From assembly GCA_003116975.1 (NCBI GenBank), contig BGKB01000056.1:248001-312000 (forward strand): a stretch of DNA of 64,000 nt, in the 5' to 3' direction. The notes beneath the pieces are model-generated. The model ran no database searches. It was given only the letters and a program-made list of their open reading frames with translations, and was not told where the DNA came from. Source of the stretch: Aurantiochytrium sp. KH105. Taxonomy: Eukaryota > Sar > Bigyra > Thraustochytrida > Thraustochytriidae. Of this stretch, positions 27,716-37,926 are shown piece after piece; the stretch's first letter is position 1, and every line of letters begins with the position of its first letter. The translations under genes were made by a program, and so were the position numbers.

Positions 27716-29104
27716 ATGGAGTCAAAAATGGAATCTGTGTTCTTTGCCAAATTCGACGACATTGTAGGACCAAAAGTTGTCTGCGAGGTCGCGCGGCCGC
27801 GGAGCAATCTATCTATTGGCCAGTTTGGCGATGCGGACTACAAGGAAGAAGGTCTCTTGAGCGCGAACGACGGTGCTTTTTTCGACCGTGTCAAAGACTT
27901 TATAATTACAAAAAAGCAGCTCTGTGGATCTCTTCTCACAGTCTCTGACGACATGACCGGATGCAAAGTCATGAGTTGTCCACTTTACGTTGAAGACGAA
28001 AAGGTGTACGCTCGTAACGTATTCTTCTTTGCTTTCGGTTTTATCTTCAAGGAAGATGTGCAGGTTGGCGCGTACGAGGCAGTTCTTCGAAAAATGTCGG
28101 ATGTGATGCGGTCAGTCGAGGTGGAATCTCAATTTCTGAGCGCTGACGACCCAAGTGGCGTCAGGAATGTGCTCAAGCAGGTGGTGAGCGATCTTTCCGC
28201 TTTTCGCGAAAGTATTGTGTCCGTGGACGAAAGGAATGTCCTGGCGCTGAAGTTAAAGCCCAGGTTGGTGGATCCGACGGACGTGATGGACCATCAAGTT
28301 CCAGTGCAAACGCGAAGAATGGACCAATTCGTAACCAAAGAATACGACTTGACCATTCAGCAGGTGATACGCTACATTGACGGAGAACGTCATGTGCGCC
28401 TCATCGCTGAAGAAAGCGGGGTGGCCGTGGCGCTTGTGCGCCGATGTGTTCGGCAGCTGCTTTACTTTCGCTGTGTGCGTCTCGTCGACATTTTCCAATA
28501 CTCAAATTCGTACACCTGCACGCCGCGACTCGTGGAGCTGGTGGAGGATGAGAGACTACAGAAAGACTGCTTGCATTTTGTGTGCGCGGGCCGAGGAGAG
28601 AAGCCAGAGTTGTGGCGCGTCTTTGGAATGTACGCTTTTCTACATCCGTGTCTGACACTTCGGGACTTTTGCACGATTCAAGACCCAGGTGCGTACAATG
28701 TGAATTTGCGTCGCCTCATAACCTTTGGCGTTTTGCATAGCTTGATTCGACGCGTACAAACCTTTCCTGTGCTTGCGCCATCTGTGGACAAGACTGAATT
28801 AAAAGGCCACGACACGCTCGCAAAGTATCGAAGGTTAGTCGCGGAAAAAACCTCTGCATCGCTAGAGCATATCCGCGATGCTAGTGCTGAGAACGACTTA
28901 TCCTTTTCGAATATTTTTGGCGATGATGTCATGCAGGGTACTGACCAAGAAACGGACCAGGAGGATGAGTCTCGAGCGCTCGATTTTCTCGTTGATGGCC
29001 AGCATAATTTGGATTCAGTATGTGCGGAGCTATGGTGCTCTTCTGTTGACCTGCGAAAGACACTTTCGACGGACGAGGATGTCGTTTTCATCAACACCAA
29101 CTGA
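27716..29104 (+). CDS. NPRL2: NPR2-like GATOR1 complex subunit
   Basis: NPRL2 is the subunit of GATOR1 (with NPRL3 and DEPDC5) that restrains TORC1 at the lysosome or vacuole when amino acids are scarce. The 462 residues start with the diagnostic longin-type strand VFFAKFDDIVGPKVVCEV, followed by DFIITKKQLCGSLLTV, GCKVMSCPLYVEDEKVYARN and FFFAFGFIF, all matching the family N-terminus. Further blocks (MDQFVTKEYDLTIQQVIRYIDGERHVRLIAEE, VRRCVRQLLYFRCVRLVDIFQYSNSY) match the winged-helix C-terminal region. Length is close to the usual 380-500. Either of two nearby in-frame ATGs (27716, 27728) could be used; the first is taken. Confidence 0.93.
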   Translation: MESKMESVFFAKFDDIVGPKVVCEVARPRSNLSIGQFGDADYKEEGLLSANDGAFFDRVKDFIITKKQLCGSLLTVSDDMTGCKVMSCPLYVEDEKVYARNVFFFAFGFIFKEDVQVGAYEAVLRKMSDVMRSVEVESQFLSADDPSGVRNVLKQVVSDLSAFRESIVSVDERNVLALKLKPRLVDPTDVMDHQVPVQTRRMDQFVTKEYDLTIQQVIRYIDGERHVRLIAEESGVAVALVRRCVRQLLYFRCVRLVDIFQYSNSYTCTPRLVELVEDERLQKDCLHFVCAGRGEKPELWRVFGMYAFLHPCLTLRDFCTIQDPGAYNVNLRRLITFGVLHSLIRRVQTFPVLAPSVDKTELKGHDTLAKYRRLVAEKTSASLEHIRDASAENDLSFSNIFGDDVMQGTDQETDQEDESRALDFLVDGQHNLDSVCAELWCSSVDLRKTLSTDEDVVFINTN

Positions 29105-29268
29105 GAGAGACTTGGAAAAGTTTTCTTTCATCTTCAATTTTTTTTTATAGAAAAGAAAGAAACTTCCTGAGGGGACATAGAAAACATGACTCTGCTACAG
29201 ACTTTATAAGCTAAAAGAACAAAGTGTGTGTATGTGTATGACTCGTTCGATTTTCCTTCGCAGAGCCC

Positions 29269-31263
29269 TTACCGTTTTTTGGACCAAGATTGAGCTGTAC
29301 CTTTGCGACGGTCGTTCTTACCATCAAGCTCATCATAATCGTCACCGTCTTCTTCGTCGTCGTCATCGTCCGCATCGAGGCCACCCTGTCGACGCGAGCG
29401 GGAAGGCGGGCCTATATCCATCCACATTCCACCCCAAGAGGCCTTACGAGCGGCTCGATAGACTCGATCGCGAACCTTGGATTTCGAAAGTGTCACGCGA
29501 GAAACTTCGCCGTCTGCTTGACACAAGTCGAGCGTGACGTGTCCCTTGCGAATCAGAGGGTGTCGCAGGACCCTAGCGGCTTGCACATCGCTAAGTTCTT
29601 CTTCAAGCGTGCCAGTTTCAGCTTCGACCTCGGTATCCCCTCTTTTGCTGTCGAATTGTTTCGTAGACGTGGTCGGCGTTTCGTTCTCTCTCACACTCTG
29701 GAGATATTCTTCGTATGGAGACATTTCCGATTGATAACTTTGGTCCTCGCTCTCCGTTTCTGCCTTTCCTCCGACCAAGTTTTCTCCCGATGCTTCGATT
29801 TCTTCTTCCTCTGCTTCTTGGTCATCGTCGTCGTAGTAATCTTCTTGGACAGGGATTTTTTGAGCGGCAAAGTAGGCATAGTTGAAAAAGGACGTTTTGC
29901 GACCTACACCCTGACCCTTTCGGCTTGGCTTTGTGATGGTTCGCATAATGTTCTGCGTAAAGAAGCAGCCGCGATCGTAGCGGCCGGATGGAGTTGAGCC
30001 ATTGGCCATTGGACAAGTCATACTGTGAGGGCAGGGTGCAATGATGCTAGGTCGCGAACCTCGAAAGGGATCCATGGCCAGCACCCGCGTCGCGGCGCGA
30101 GAAAGTGTTGTCTGCTCAATGAGCAGTTCCCGGGCATCGAGAACGATGTTGCGCGAACCAATGTCAGAGTGTTCGGCAATAATGAGGACGCCTCCAGGCT
30201 TGACGAGCTTCCACAGATAAGCAAGCGCCACGGCGCGTGCTTGGTCAGAGGGTAGCTCTGAAAAAGAGAACATGGCCGTGACAAGATCGTATTGCGGGTA
30301 GTCTTCGGAGTTGAGGCCTTGAACCATTTCGGGAAGGCTTGGAGACCAGAGCAAAGACAAGTTGGGGCGTCGCTTGGGTGCTTCGCCATTGTTGTCAGCG
30401 CCTTCTCCCTCGCTTCCGTTTCCATCGGTGGGATCAATAATTTTGGCATTCCTATAGTCTGAGAGGATGTCCTCGATGGGTCTGCGAAGATCAGGTGGCG
30501 GTTCGATGAGAGTTTGCGCAATTTCCCACATGGAGCGCGAGGGGTCAATGAGTGTCGCTTCGTCGAGAGTTGTGCGGAGGGCGTCCGTGTCACGAGCAGC
30601 AAGAACAGAAGATCCGGCGCCAGACCCAAAGTCGAGCATGCTCCGCATCACAGGCTCTCCGCCGTCATTGTTTTCGTCGTCGTCGTCGTCGTCGTCATCG
30701 TTTCTCGTCGAAACAAGCGACCAGTCAGCCCGCGCGAGAGAGTCCTCAATGATTCGCTGAGAGAGCCCGTAGGAGTGCGTCAGGTCAAAGGAAAGATACG
30801 CCAAACTCTCTTTCCATGAATACAGAATTGGTTTGGCGGGCTCGCCATTTTTAAAGTGATGCAGGCGCGCCACCCTGCGCGCGTGCAATCTTTCATAATA
30901 CGTGGCGAGTTGAGGCAAGGTGCGACCCTTGAGAATCTCGGGAAGCTGATCAGTCACACGCTTAGGTAGCACGCGAGCCTGTTTAATTCTGATTTTCGAT
31001 CGTTTCTCAAGGCGTTTGAGCTGCGTGCGGTCAAGTTGTGCGCCGTAGGCCTCAGAAGCGACCTTGTCGCTAAGGCTAAATCCAAGTGCCTCCGAGGTCG
31101 ACTTGAAGAAATCTGTCGCCCTCTCAAAAAGGCCACCACTGCTTGCACCCTGGTTCTGGCCCTGACGCGTGTCACTGAGCATCCTCTTTGCTCCAATTCC
31201 TCGCGGTATCAACTGGCCTGCCGCCACGAGGCCCGAGGAAGTTTTCCTCGTGAGAGGCCCCAT
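29269..31263 (-). CDS. METTL17: METTL17/Rsm22-type mitochondrial small-ribosome assembly factor
   Basis: A 664-residue member of the Rsm22/METTL17 family, which binds the mitochondrial small ribosomal subunit during assembly. A basic N-terminal presequence is visible. The family helix SYGLSQRIIEDSLARADW precedes a methyltransferase fold with the SAM motif DFGSGAGSS (about 208-216) and the segment YDLVTAMFSFSELP. The Cys cluster CPHSMTCPM (about 411) with the later RGCFFTQN corresponds to conserved metal/Fe-S ligands of the family. Odd features are an acidic insert of eight consecutive Asp between the helix and the SAM motif and a long C-terminal extension rich in Asp, Glu and Lys (about 480-664), both unlike the compact animal protein. 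The ATG at 31263 preserves the presequence. Confidence 0.88.
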   Translation of the reverse strand: MGPLTRKTSSGLVAAGQLIPRGIGAKRMLSDTRQGQNQGASSGGLFERATDFFKSTSEALGFSLSDKVASEAYGAQLDRTQLKRLEKRSKIRIKQARVLPKRVTDQLPEILKGRTLPQLATYYERLHARRVARLHHFKNGEPAKPILYSWKESLAYLSFDLTHSYGLSQRIIEDSLARADWSLVSTRNDDDDDDDDENNDGGEPVMRSMLDFGSGAGSSVLAARDTDALRTTLDEATLIDPSRSMWEIAQTLIEPPPDLRRPIEDILSDYRNAKIIDPTDGNGSEGEGADNNGEAPKRRPNLSLLWSPSLPEMVQGLNSEDYPQYDLVTAMFSFSELPSDQARAVALAYLWKLVKPGGVLIIAEHSDIGSRNIVLDARELLIEQTTLSRAATRVLAMDPFRGSRPSIIAPCPHSMTCPMANGSTPSGRYDRGCFFTQNIMRTITKPSRKGQGVGRKTSFFNYAYFAAQKIPVQEDYYDDDDQEAEEEEIEASGENLVGGKAETESEDQSYQSEMSPYEEYLQSVRENETPTTSTKQFDSKRGDTEVEAETGTLEEELSDVQAARVLRHPLIRKGHVTLDLCQADGEVSRVTLSKSKVRDRVYRAARKASWGGMWMDIGPPSRSRRQGGLDADDDDDEEDGDDYDELDGKNDRRKGTAQSWSKKR

Positions 31264-32078
31264 GTTCTTCTTCGTGGACCCACGCTTCTGGCTTTGCCTA
31301 CACGACGGGGACTCGTTCTCGCGTTCGCGTTCGCGTTCCCGTCGACGACAAAGCAGCGCGGCAAGGCGCCTGCGACGAGGGAATGTAGGGGAGCCGTGGG
31401 AGGCGGGAAGGAGTCAAGAGCCCTAGCGTGGGCCGGCGTCGCGTTGAAGCTATTCCGGCCAGGTCTGCTGCCTGCGCAGCGTGCAAGTCCCTCTTGAGCC
31501 CGCTCGTGGCCACGGGAAATTGGGGTCTTTGAAGGTCCATAAAAATTGCGGTACCCGAGGACCCCGAAACGAAATAGAGGCGGTTGCGGCCGGATACTAG
31601 TAGGCTCTACAGGGGATCATGGATGATGATGATCCCGAGCAGCAGAGCAGAGCAGCAGACTCAAACTCGCGCGAACCGGGCGCGCGTGGACACGGGCGAG
31701 CCCCCTTGCGGCGCGCGCGCGCGTGGATACCGGCGAGCAAGGTCTGTTTTTGCTCTGCTCGAGCGGCAGGCACACGGTCCTTGTCGGCGGACTTTGCCGC
31801 GTGGCGGCGGAAGCACGTGGCGGCGTCCGGCTGGACCCCTCCATCCATCCATCCGCCGCGCGAGCAGCTTCGTCTCGTCGTCGTTGTCGTTGTCGTCGCG
31901 CTCGAAGAAGCGAAGAAACGAACAATAGGATAGACTCGGAAAGGCTGGGATAGGATAGATCTTCTTCCTTTCTCATTTTACACGAGGACGCGCGCCTGTT
32001 TTCGTGCGAGAACACATTCGTTCGTTCGCGCGTTCGCACGTACGCGGCTGGTAAACGGCACCGGGGTCGAGATAGCCC
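31264..32078. promoter_or_regulatory. Divergent promoter region between METTL17 and the glycosyltransferase
   Basis: About 815 bases between divergent starts. It holds short simple repeats (gttcgc units near 31319-31335; ccatccatcc near 31841; gtcgtcgttgtcg near 31875). Overlapping short frames exist on both strands; none is convincing. Confidence 0.5.
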
Positions 32079-33662
32079 ATGGCTGATACCGTCATTTCGA
32101 GCACGAGCACGAGCACGAGCACGAGCAGCGGCACAATCATTGGGGACTTGGGACAGCGTCCAGGACGACGAAGGCGCGGACAATCCCGCGAACTGACAAG
32201 GGAATCCTCGCTCGAGGTTGACGAAAACGCAACGATTCTTGGCGAAAGTATGGGCAGCGAGACCCCAATCTCGCGCTCAAGGCGCACGCAGCCGCCGCGG
32301 CGCGTCAACCATCGCGGCGTCTTGTTGCTGGCCTTGCTGACGGTGGGATTCATTACGCTCTTGCAGTTTGTCGAAGAGGGTCCTTCGCAAGACCGATCAT
32401 CTTCTAGTAGCGTCTTCAAGTTTCTAGAGGGCGCAAAGAAGGCCGCTGCGGCGGCTGGCGTGGGCTCCGCGGGGAAAAGCAGACCTTTGCTGGAGCGCGC
32501 CGAAGAGGCGCGCAACATTAGCAGTTTTGTGAGCGTGATTGCCGAAGGCGAACCGGTGGCGGTTCTCACGTATGTCTCATACTCGTACAAGGCAACATTG
32601 CTAAATTGGATGGTCGCGATGGAGCGCGCCAAGGTGCCCGGGGTCGGCGTGGTGTGTCTGGACCAGGATTTGCGCGCGTACCTGCGGGAGCGCGGCATTC
32701 CGTGCTACATGCCAGCGCAAGCGCCTTCTGGAGGCGGTTCGAAAAAGGGCCAGCTCAATGTCAAGGCCATTAGCAAGCTTTGGATCATGCGGCTCGTGCA
32801 TTTGCTTGATGTATTGCGCTCCGGAAAAAGTGTGGTTCTATCTGACAGCGACGCGATCTGGGCAGAGAATGCGATCGCTTCGGGGATTTTACACGAGCGC
32901 TCAGGCGACATTGTCGCATCCAGAGGACAGTATCCTTGGGACGTGGCCGAGAACTGGGGCGCGACGCTGTGCATGGGCGTAGTGTATTTTCGTGCCGTGC
33001 CATCGGTGGTGTCGATGCTTGAGAACGCCCTTGAAGAGGCTGTGCAGGCGAACGACGACCAGATTGGCCTCAACAACGCATTGTACAATTCATTTGGTCA
33101 TGACCCCGTGCGGGTTTTCGGCCGGCGGCTCGAGATTACCGACCGCTACCCGGCCATTGCGCCTTCGACGGGAACGTTGCCGCGACTTGTGATATTACCG
33201 CACAAAGTGGTGCCGCGTTTTTGCGCCGAGCTGTCCCCAGCTGACTGGGCATCGCACGTCGCGATCGCTCATTGTCACGCTCTCGACGGTCAAAAGGCCA
33301 AGAATTTCAAGAATTGGGGCAACGCCAAGAATCGTAACAACATCATGATCAAGTATAACCTCTGGTGCGACGCCGTGGGTTCTGACAAAGACAAGGACAA
33401 GGACAAGGACCTGGTACCTGCCACGCCCAAGGAATTCGATTCCTGGCTCCAGGACACTGCACGCGACTGCGGTTTTCTCAGTTTCCGCGATCCCGGTCCA
33501 CCCTCGGGTGCTGCGGACCGGGACCGCGACAAAAACGAGGCCGCGGACGATGAGGAGGAATTGGCGGAAGGAGCGGGCGAAGGAAGCGATGCTGCCGCCC
33601 TCGGAAATCTTCGGACCGAGAATGGCAAGCCGCGAAACGCGCAAGCAGTCCCTGACCCTTGA
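32079..33662 (+). CDS. Type II membrane glycosyltransferase, GT77-like nucleotide-diphospho-sugar transferase
   Basis: A 527-residue Golgi-type enzyme: a cytosolic Ser/Thr/Arg-rich head, a single signal anchor at about residues 80-98 (GVLLLALLTVGFITLLQFV), then a luminal catalytic domain. The catalytic part shows LSDSDAIWAEN (about 255-265), the DxD metal/nucleotide-sugar site of this family, then GDIVASRGQYPWDVAENWGATLCMGVVYFRA and DDQIGLNNALY, the usual order in nucleotide-diphospho-sugar transferases such as plant xylosyl- and arabinosyltransferases. The sugar and acceptor cannot be read from sequence. The head has a serial Ser-Thr repeat from agcacg units, and a DKDKDKDKD run (about 437-445) lies near the C-terminus. 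The final 60 residues are disordered and acidic. Confidence 0.85.
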   Translation: MADTVISSTSTSTSTSSGTIIGDLGQRPGRRRRGQSRELTRESSLEVDENATILGESMGSETPISRSRRTQPPRRVNHRGVLLLALLTVGFITLLQFVEEGPSQDRSSSSSVFKFLEGAKKAAAAAGVGSAGKSRPLLERAEEARNISSFVSVIAEGEPVAVLTYVSYSYKATLLNWMVAMERAKVPGVGVVCLDQDLRAYLRERGIPCYMPAQAPSGGGSKKGQLNVKAISKLWIMRLVHLLDVLRSGKSVVLSDSDAIWAENAIASGILHERSGDIVASRGQYPWDVAENWGATLCMGVVYFRAVPSVVSMLENALEEAVQANDDQIGLNNALYNSFGHDPVRVFGRRLEITDRYPAIAPSTGTLPRLVILPHKVVPRFCAELSPADWASHVAIAHCHALDGQKAKNFKNWGNAKNRNNIMIKYNLWCDAVGSDKDKDKDKDLVPATPKEFDSWLQDTARDCGFLSFRDPGPPSGAADRDRDKNEAADDEEELAEGAGEGSDAAALGNLRTENGKPRNAQAVPDP

Positions 33663-34747
33663 CACTGACAGTGACTGAGTCGTCGTGTTCATATTGGTTG
33701 TGCGCCGCCGCCAAGGGGCGGCCGCGTAACGCGAGAGAAAGGAAAAAGAAAGAAAGGTTGTTTTTCCCTGCTTGCCAACGTTGGGCCTGACGGTTCAAGT
33801 TGTTGGCCTGCCAAGGCTATTCTCTGCCTTTGCCATTGCTTTTTTTTTGGCTCGGGAACCTCACTGACAGTGAGCGATGAGTGAGCCGGAGCCCCCCAGC
33901 TAGGTGCAATGATGTGAATTCGTCTCGATCTGCTGCTGGAAGGCGCGTTGTGACTGTGGCTGACAGCGTCAGTGATGCATCGTACTGTCACCTTCAATCG
34001 CGGCCTGACGATCGCAGGCGATAGCAGTCGCAAGCCGCTGCCGCTGCTGCTGCCGCACCGGCAGCTGCAGCAGCAGCGATCGTTCAAAGCGAAGACAGGA
34101 AGGCGATCAAGGATGGAAGGATGGAAGGAACCTTTCGCTGAACGTAATAAATAAGACATCGAACCCCCTGTGTGATTGAGCGTGCCCAAAGCCTCCCTCC
34201 TCCCTCTGTCAGCGAGATAGTGCTGCTTGATAGTATGCTATTTGCGGTGCATGCTCTTTGCGTAATACATACGTGCGTCCTGTCGTCGCGACTTCGTCCC
34301 CTGCTGCTTGCTGTTGCTCGTGCCATTCTCTTGCTTGCCAGTGCCGCCCTGATTTCCGGCCCATTTGAGTGGCTGTTCGCGGGCGATTCCGTGCTGAAAA
34401 GCGGAAGACCGTGACCTTCATTTCTGTTTCCCTCGTCTGCGACACCTGCGACAGCGACAGTGCGACCGCTGCGGCAGAGCGAAAGCTGCGATAGCGACAT
34501 AGAGACGCGTCTGCGACCTGCAGCTGCAGCTGCATTTCTATCGTCGTGGTTGCTAGAGCCAGAGCATGAGATCGGTTTGCGTGCTTGAGTCAATGAGGGA
34601 TGAGTCGACCAGTGCGATGAGATGATGGCCATGTCGTCGCTATCATCTGTCTTGAACATCTGAATGAAGGCTCATCCTATGCAGGCAGCAGCGAGCTGCA
34701 AGAACGAGGCAAGAGCGAGCCAGAGCTCACCTCAGCCAGAGCTTAGC

Positions 34748-34750
<3 letters not shown>

Positions 34751-34779
<29 letters not shown>
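34751..34779 (+). repeat. A29 homopolymer
   Basis: Twenty-nine consecutive adenines in otherwise mixed sequence. It could be the tail of an inserted retrotranscript or replication slippage; no target-site duplication was found by eye. Confidence 0.9.
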
Positions 34780-37170
34780 CGGAGAAGGGCTGGCTGCATG
34801 TGTCTTGTTCGACCTTTAATCTTTCCGCATCTGTCTGTAGGTCTCCAGCAACGCTTCGATGCACGCGACTATGAGCTAGGCGCGAGCTAGAGCAGGCGCG
34901 GCAATCGTGCAGCGCAGGGTGCAGCTGCTGCTCAGGCGACACTGAGCGAGTGCACAAATTGGTTAGACATTTGTGTCTTCAAGTCACACGCACGTGGCAT
35001 GGATGACGCGTTCTGTTGAATGCGAGATCCGCACCGGTGACGACTCGACGGCTGCGGCTGATCAGTACGCCAAACTGTAAGCAAGATGAAGTAAATGAAG
35101 GTTAAAAAGAAAGAAGCATGTGCTCATGTGTTTTATTCAAAGTCTTGATGATTGTTCGTGGTGGCGACAACAATGGCTCGAACGAGCCTGCTCATATGCT
35201 TGCTTGTAGCGGTTGCTTTGGTCTCCTTCTTTCGTCGTAGACGTCAACGATGACGTCTTTCCGTCCTGGCGACGCCATCAAATTAGCCAAGTATCATCCG
35301 GGTGCAATCAAACGAACCAGCCGAAAGATCTTGGCGAGTTCGCGCCATCTTCTTGCCCATCGCGGTCGTACATACATGGCGTGGCCACACCAGCAATGAC
35401 AAGTAAGTTCGGATCCTGATCCAGCCTACAGCCAGCTGCAGCTGCAGTGCAGCTGCAGCAGCAGATGCAGCTGCTCCTTGGCTGATGCAGTAGAACATCG
35501 TTAAGAGATCGCAAAGGCGCATACGTAGCGGATCCAGATGTGGGATGATGACGGCAACAACGACAAAGTCCCATCTAGAGATAGGCCTTGGATCATTTTT
35601 CGAGCCCGCAAAGCCCGGCGGCAGCGGCACGGGCCCCACGACGCGAGCGCTCGCAGCTGCAGCTCTATGCCGCGTCGCCTTGCTCACGAGAGCCCCAAGG
35701 TTTGCGTCGGCACTGCGCCAACCGAACAGACGGGGCGGATTGCGGCATCGATTGCGACCGACGGCCGCAGTTGCATTCACTGTCAAGTTGTCCAGCTCTG
35801 CTCCGCTCTGCTCTACTCTCATCACAGGCTTAAGAAGAACATAGCACACGACGGATTCCGGCGCGCGGCATGACGTTCGCGCTCACCGGAACGCGTGAGG
35901 TCATGTCCTGCCTTGGCTCGAACGGCCCACGCCGGTTCGGGAGCCGCTGACGGACGTCGCTTTCGTCCCTCGCTCCTCTTCTCCTCGCAGGGCCCGAGCC
36001 CGAATTTCCGCGCCAGGACCTGCGTTTCGGCCTCGCCGCCGCATCCTCGCGCAACGCATCGCAACGCATCACAACGCAGCGCAACACGGCGCGTCTCCGG
36101 CTCCGCGTGCGTCTCGCGCGCCTTCCTGGCTCGGCATGGCCATGGTCACGGCCATGGCATTCATGGCGATGGCCTCAATCATCGTCACCCGCGCGGCATC
36201 GACGCCGGAACGACGCCGCGGCTCCTCGAATGCAATGTGCTCGCGGCGATTGCGCGCGTGCACTGCCATCGACCTGCGGGATGTCTAGAGCGGCACCTCG
36301 AATCCCCGGTCGCCTTACATTGTTAATCATCATCGCGCTCGTCCCAATGCCTGGTCCCGGAGGCCGCGCACGGGACCTCGCCGCGCGAGCACGGCGGGTC
36401 TTGCAGGCGCAGCGCCTCGCGAGGTGAAAGGTCGACCGCGTGGCGTGGCAAGGTCGGGCTGGGCGCAAGGTTTGGGCTGGGCTGGGGTGGGTCCCAGCTG
36501 CAGGCAAGAGCATACGCACGTGCACGCACTGCGAGCATCGATCGAGTGACGATTTGGGTGGACCTGGACCTGGACCTTGCGCCGAGTCGGAGTCCGTCGG
36601 GCCGCAGCTGCAGCTGCAGCTGCAGGCGGCGGGCGTGCGTTGGCAGAGCGGCGAACGCGGCGCCGTTCTGCGTGGGTCGTTTTGATCGCGATCACGAGCC
36701 GAGGCGCTGTGCTCCAGGAGCTGGGATAAGATAAGAGAGCGAGGGAGAGATAGATAGATGCCTGCAGCTGCACTGCTGCGTCTAACAATAAGCGGTAGGC
36801 GGGTCACACCCGGAAGAAGAGTGACCTGGTAGATCGATCGAGCTCATCGCCTCAGATGTCAGTGTCTCCGGCGGGAGGAAGGTGAAAGTGACGAGCACGA
36901 GGCTGGCTGGCCAGCCATCATCGAGCAGCGAGCGAGCGAGCGAGCGATTCGATGGATCGATCTGGAATCGACGACGCGACATCGCAGTTCTGGCCCGGTC
37001 GTGGCCGCAGCCGCAGGTGCCGTTTGGGCTGGAGGACGGACGATGATGATGATGCCAACATCGGACCCGATCAGACAGCGCAGATCAGATGGCGAGTCGC
37101 CAACATCGCTGCAACTGCTCGCGTTGTCCGCGTCGCGTCTCGCTGCGTAGGTAGGTCTGGGCGCGGAGCG

Positions 37171-37192
37171 ATCGATCGATCGATCGATCGGT
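37171..37192. repeat. GATC tetranucleotide repeat
   Basis: About five and a half copies of gatc in tandem; self-complementary, so it can form a hairpin. Confidence 0.9.
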
Positions 37193-37310
37193 TGTAAAAG
37201 GGAGGGACGGTGTGGCGGGGTGGTGGGTGGCGCTGCACATTAGTGCACTGCAGAGCCACACGCATTTCATTGCACCGCATTACATCGATCGACCAGCCCT
37301 GTGTTCTTTG

Positions 37311-37490
37311 CTTTGCTTTGCTTTGCTTCGCTTCGCTCTGCTTTGCACTACACTGCACTGCACTGCACTGCACTGCACTGCACTGCCCTGCCCGGCATTG
37401 CATGCATTGCATTGCACTGCATTGCATCGCGTCGCGTCGCGTCGCATCGCATCGCATCGCGTCGCGTTGCCTCGCAGCGCAGCGCAGCGC
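37311..37490. repeat. Drifting pentanucleotide tract (CNNNG units)
   Basis: About 36 pentamers of the form C-N-N-N-G in tandem. The unit changes in blocks along the tract: ctttg, then cttcg, then cactg, then cattg, then cgtcg/catcg, then cagcg. One 4-base unit (catg) near 37401 shifts the phase. It ends about 430 bases before the start of the NADH dehydrogenase gene. Confidence 0.85.
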
Positions 37491-37926
37491 AGGCAGACGG
37501 GCAGACCCTTAACTGCTTCGCCTCGCGGTCGGCAGCGTCTGCTGCAGCAGCTACTGGTGCTGCTTCCGCAGGTGTCGAGCCGAGCGCCCTCCCTCGCTCT
37601 TCTCCTCGAGCCGCGCTGACGCCGCCCAGGCCGCGAGAACGAACTCCTGCGCTGACCGAGCTTCTTCCCCGGCCCGCGGCCACGGCAGGCGCTGCAGCTG
37701 CAGGCCGCTCGCGAGGCTCTTGCGCGCGCTCGGGCGAGGCAGTCCCCGAACCGGGCCGGCGCGGTTTGGGTGTGGCGCGGCGTGGCACGTCAGCGAGCGG
37801 ACTCCGCCGGCGAGGAAGCGTCACAGGCGCCTTTCTTTTGTGGAGCGCCAGAACCCGAACGAGGACCAGGACCAGGACCGGGACCGGGAGCAGGAGGACC
37901 AGGCAAGGGCGCGGGCAGAGAGCAGC

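Larger units (their letters stand above)
33663..37926. other. 4.3-kb gene-free, simple-repeat-rich region
   Basis: No reading frame in this stretch has a believable start plus a family resemblance; frames are short, overlapping and compositionally biased. It contains an A29 run, several cagctg/ctgcag palindromic clusters (35420-35475; 36600-36630), a GATC repeat (37171-37192), agcg-type repeats near 36925-36945 and a long pentamer tract (37311-37490). No tRNA or rRNA signature was recognised by eye. It may hold long UTRs, noncoding RNAs or regulatory DNA for the flanking genes. Confidence 0.55.

Noticed and set aside
29290..29997. 235-codon plus-strand frame with hydrophobic stretches
   Set aside because: It lies wholly antisense to the METTL17 gene; the hydrophobic runs mirror its acidic codons.
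31619..31933. 104-codon ATG frame upstream of the glycosyltransferase
   Set aside because: Low-complexity Arg/Ala/Ser sequence, overlapped by minus-strand frames of similar quality.
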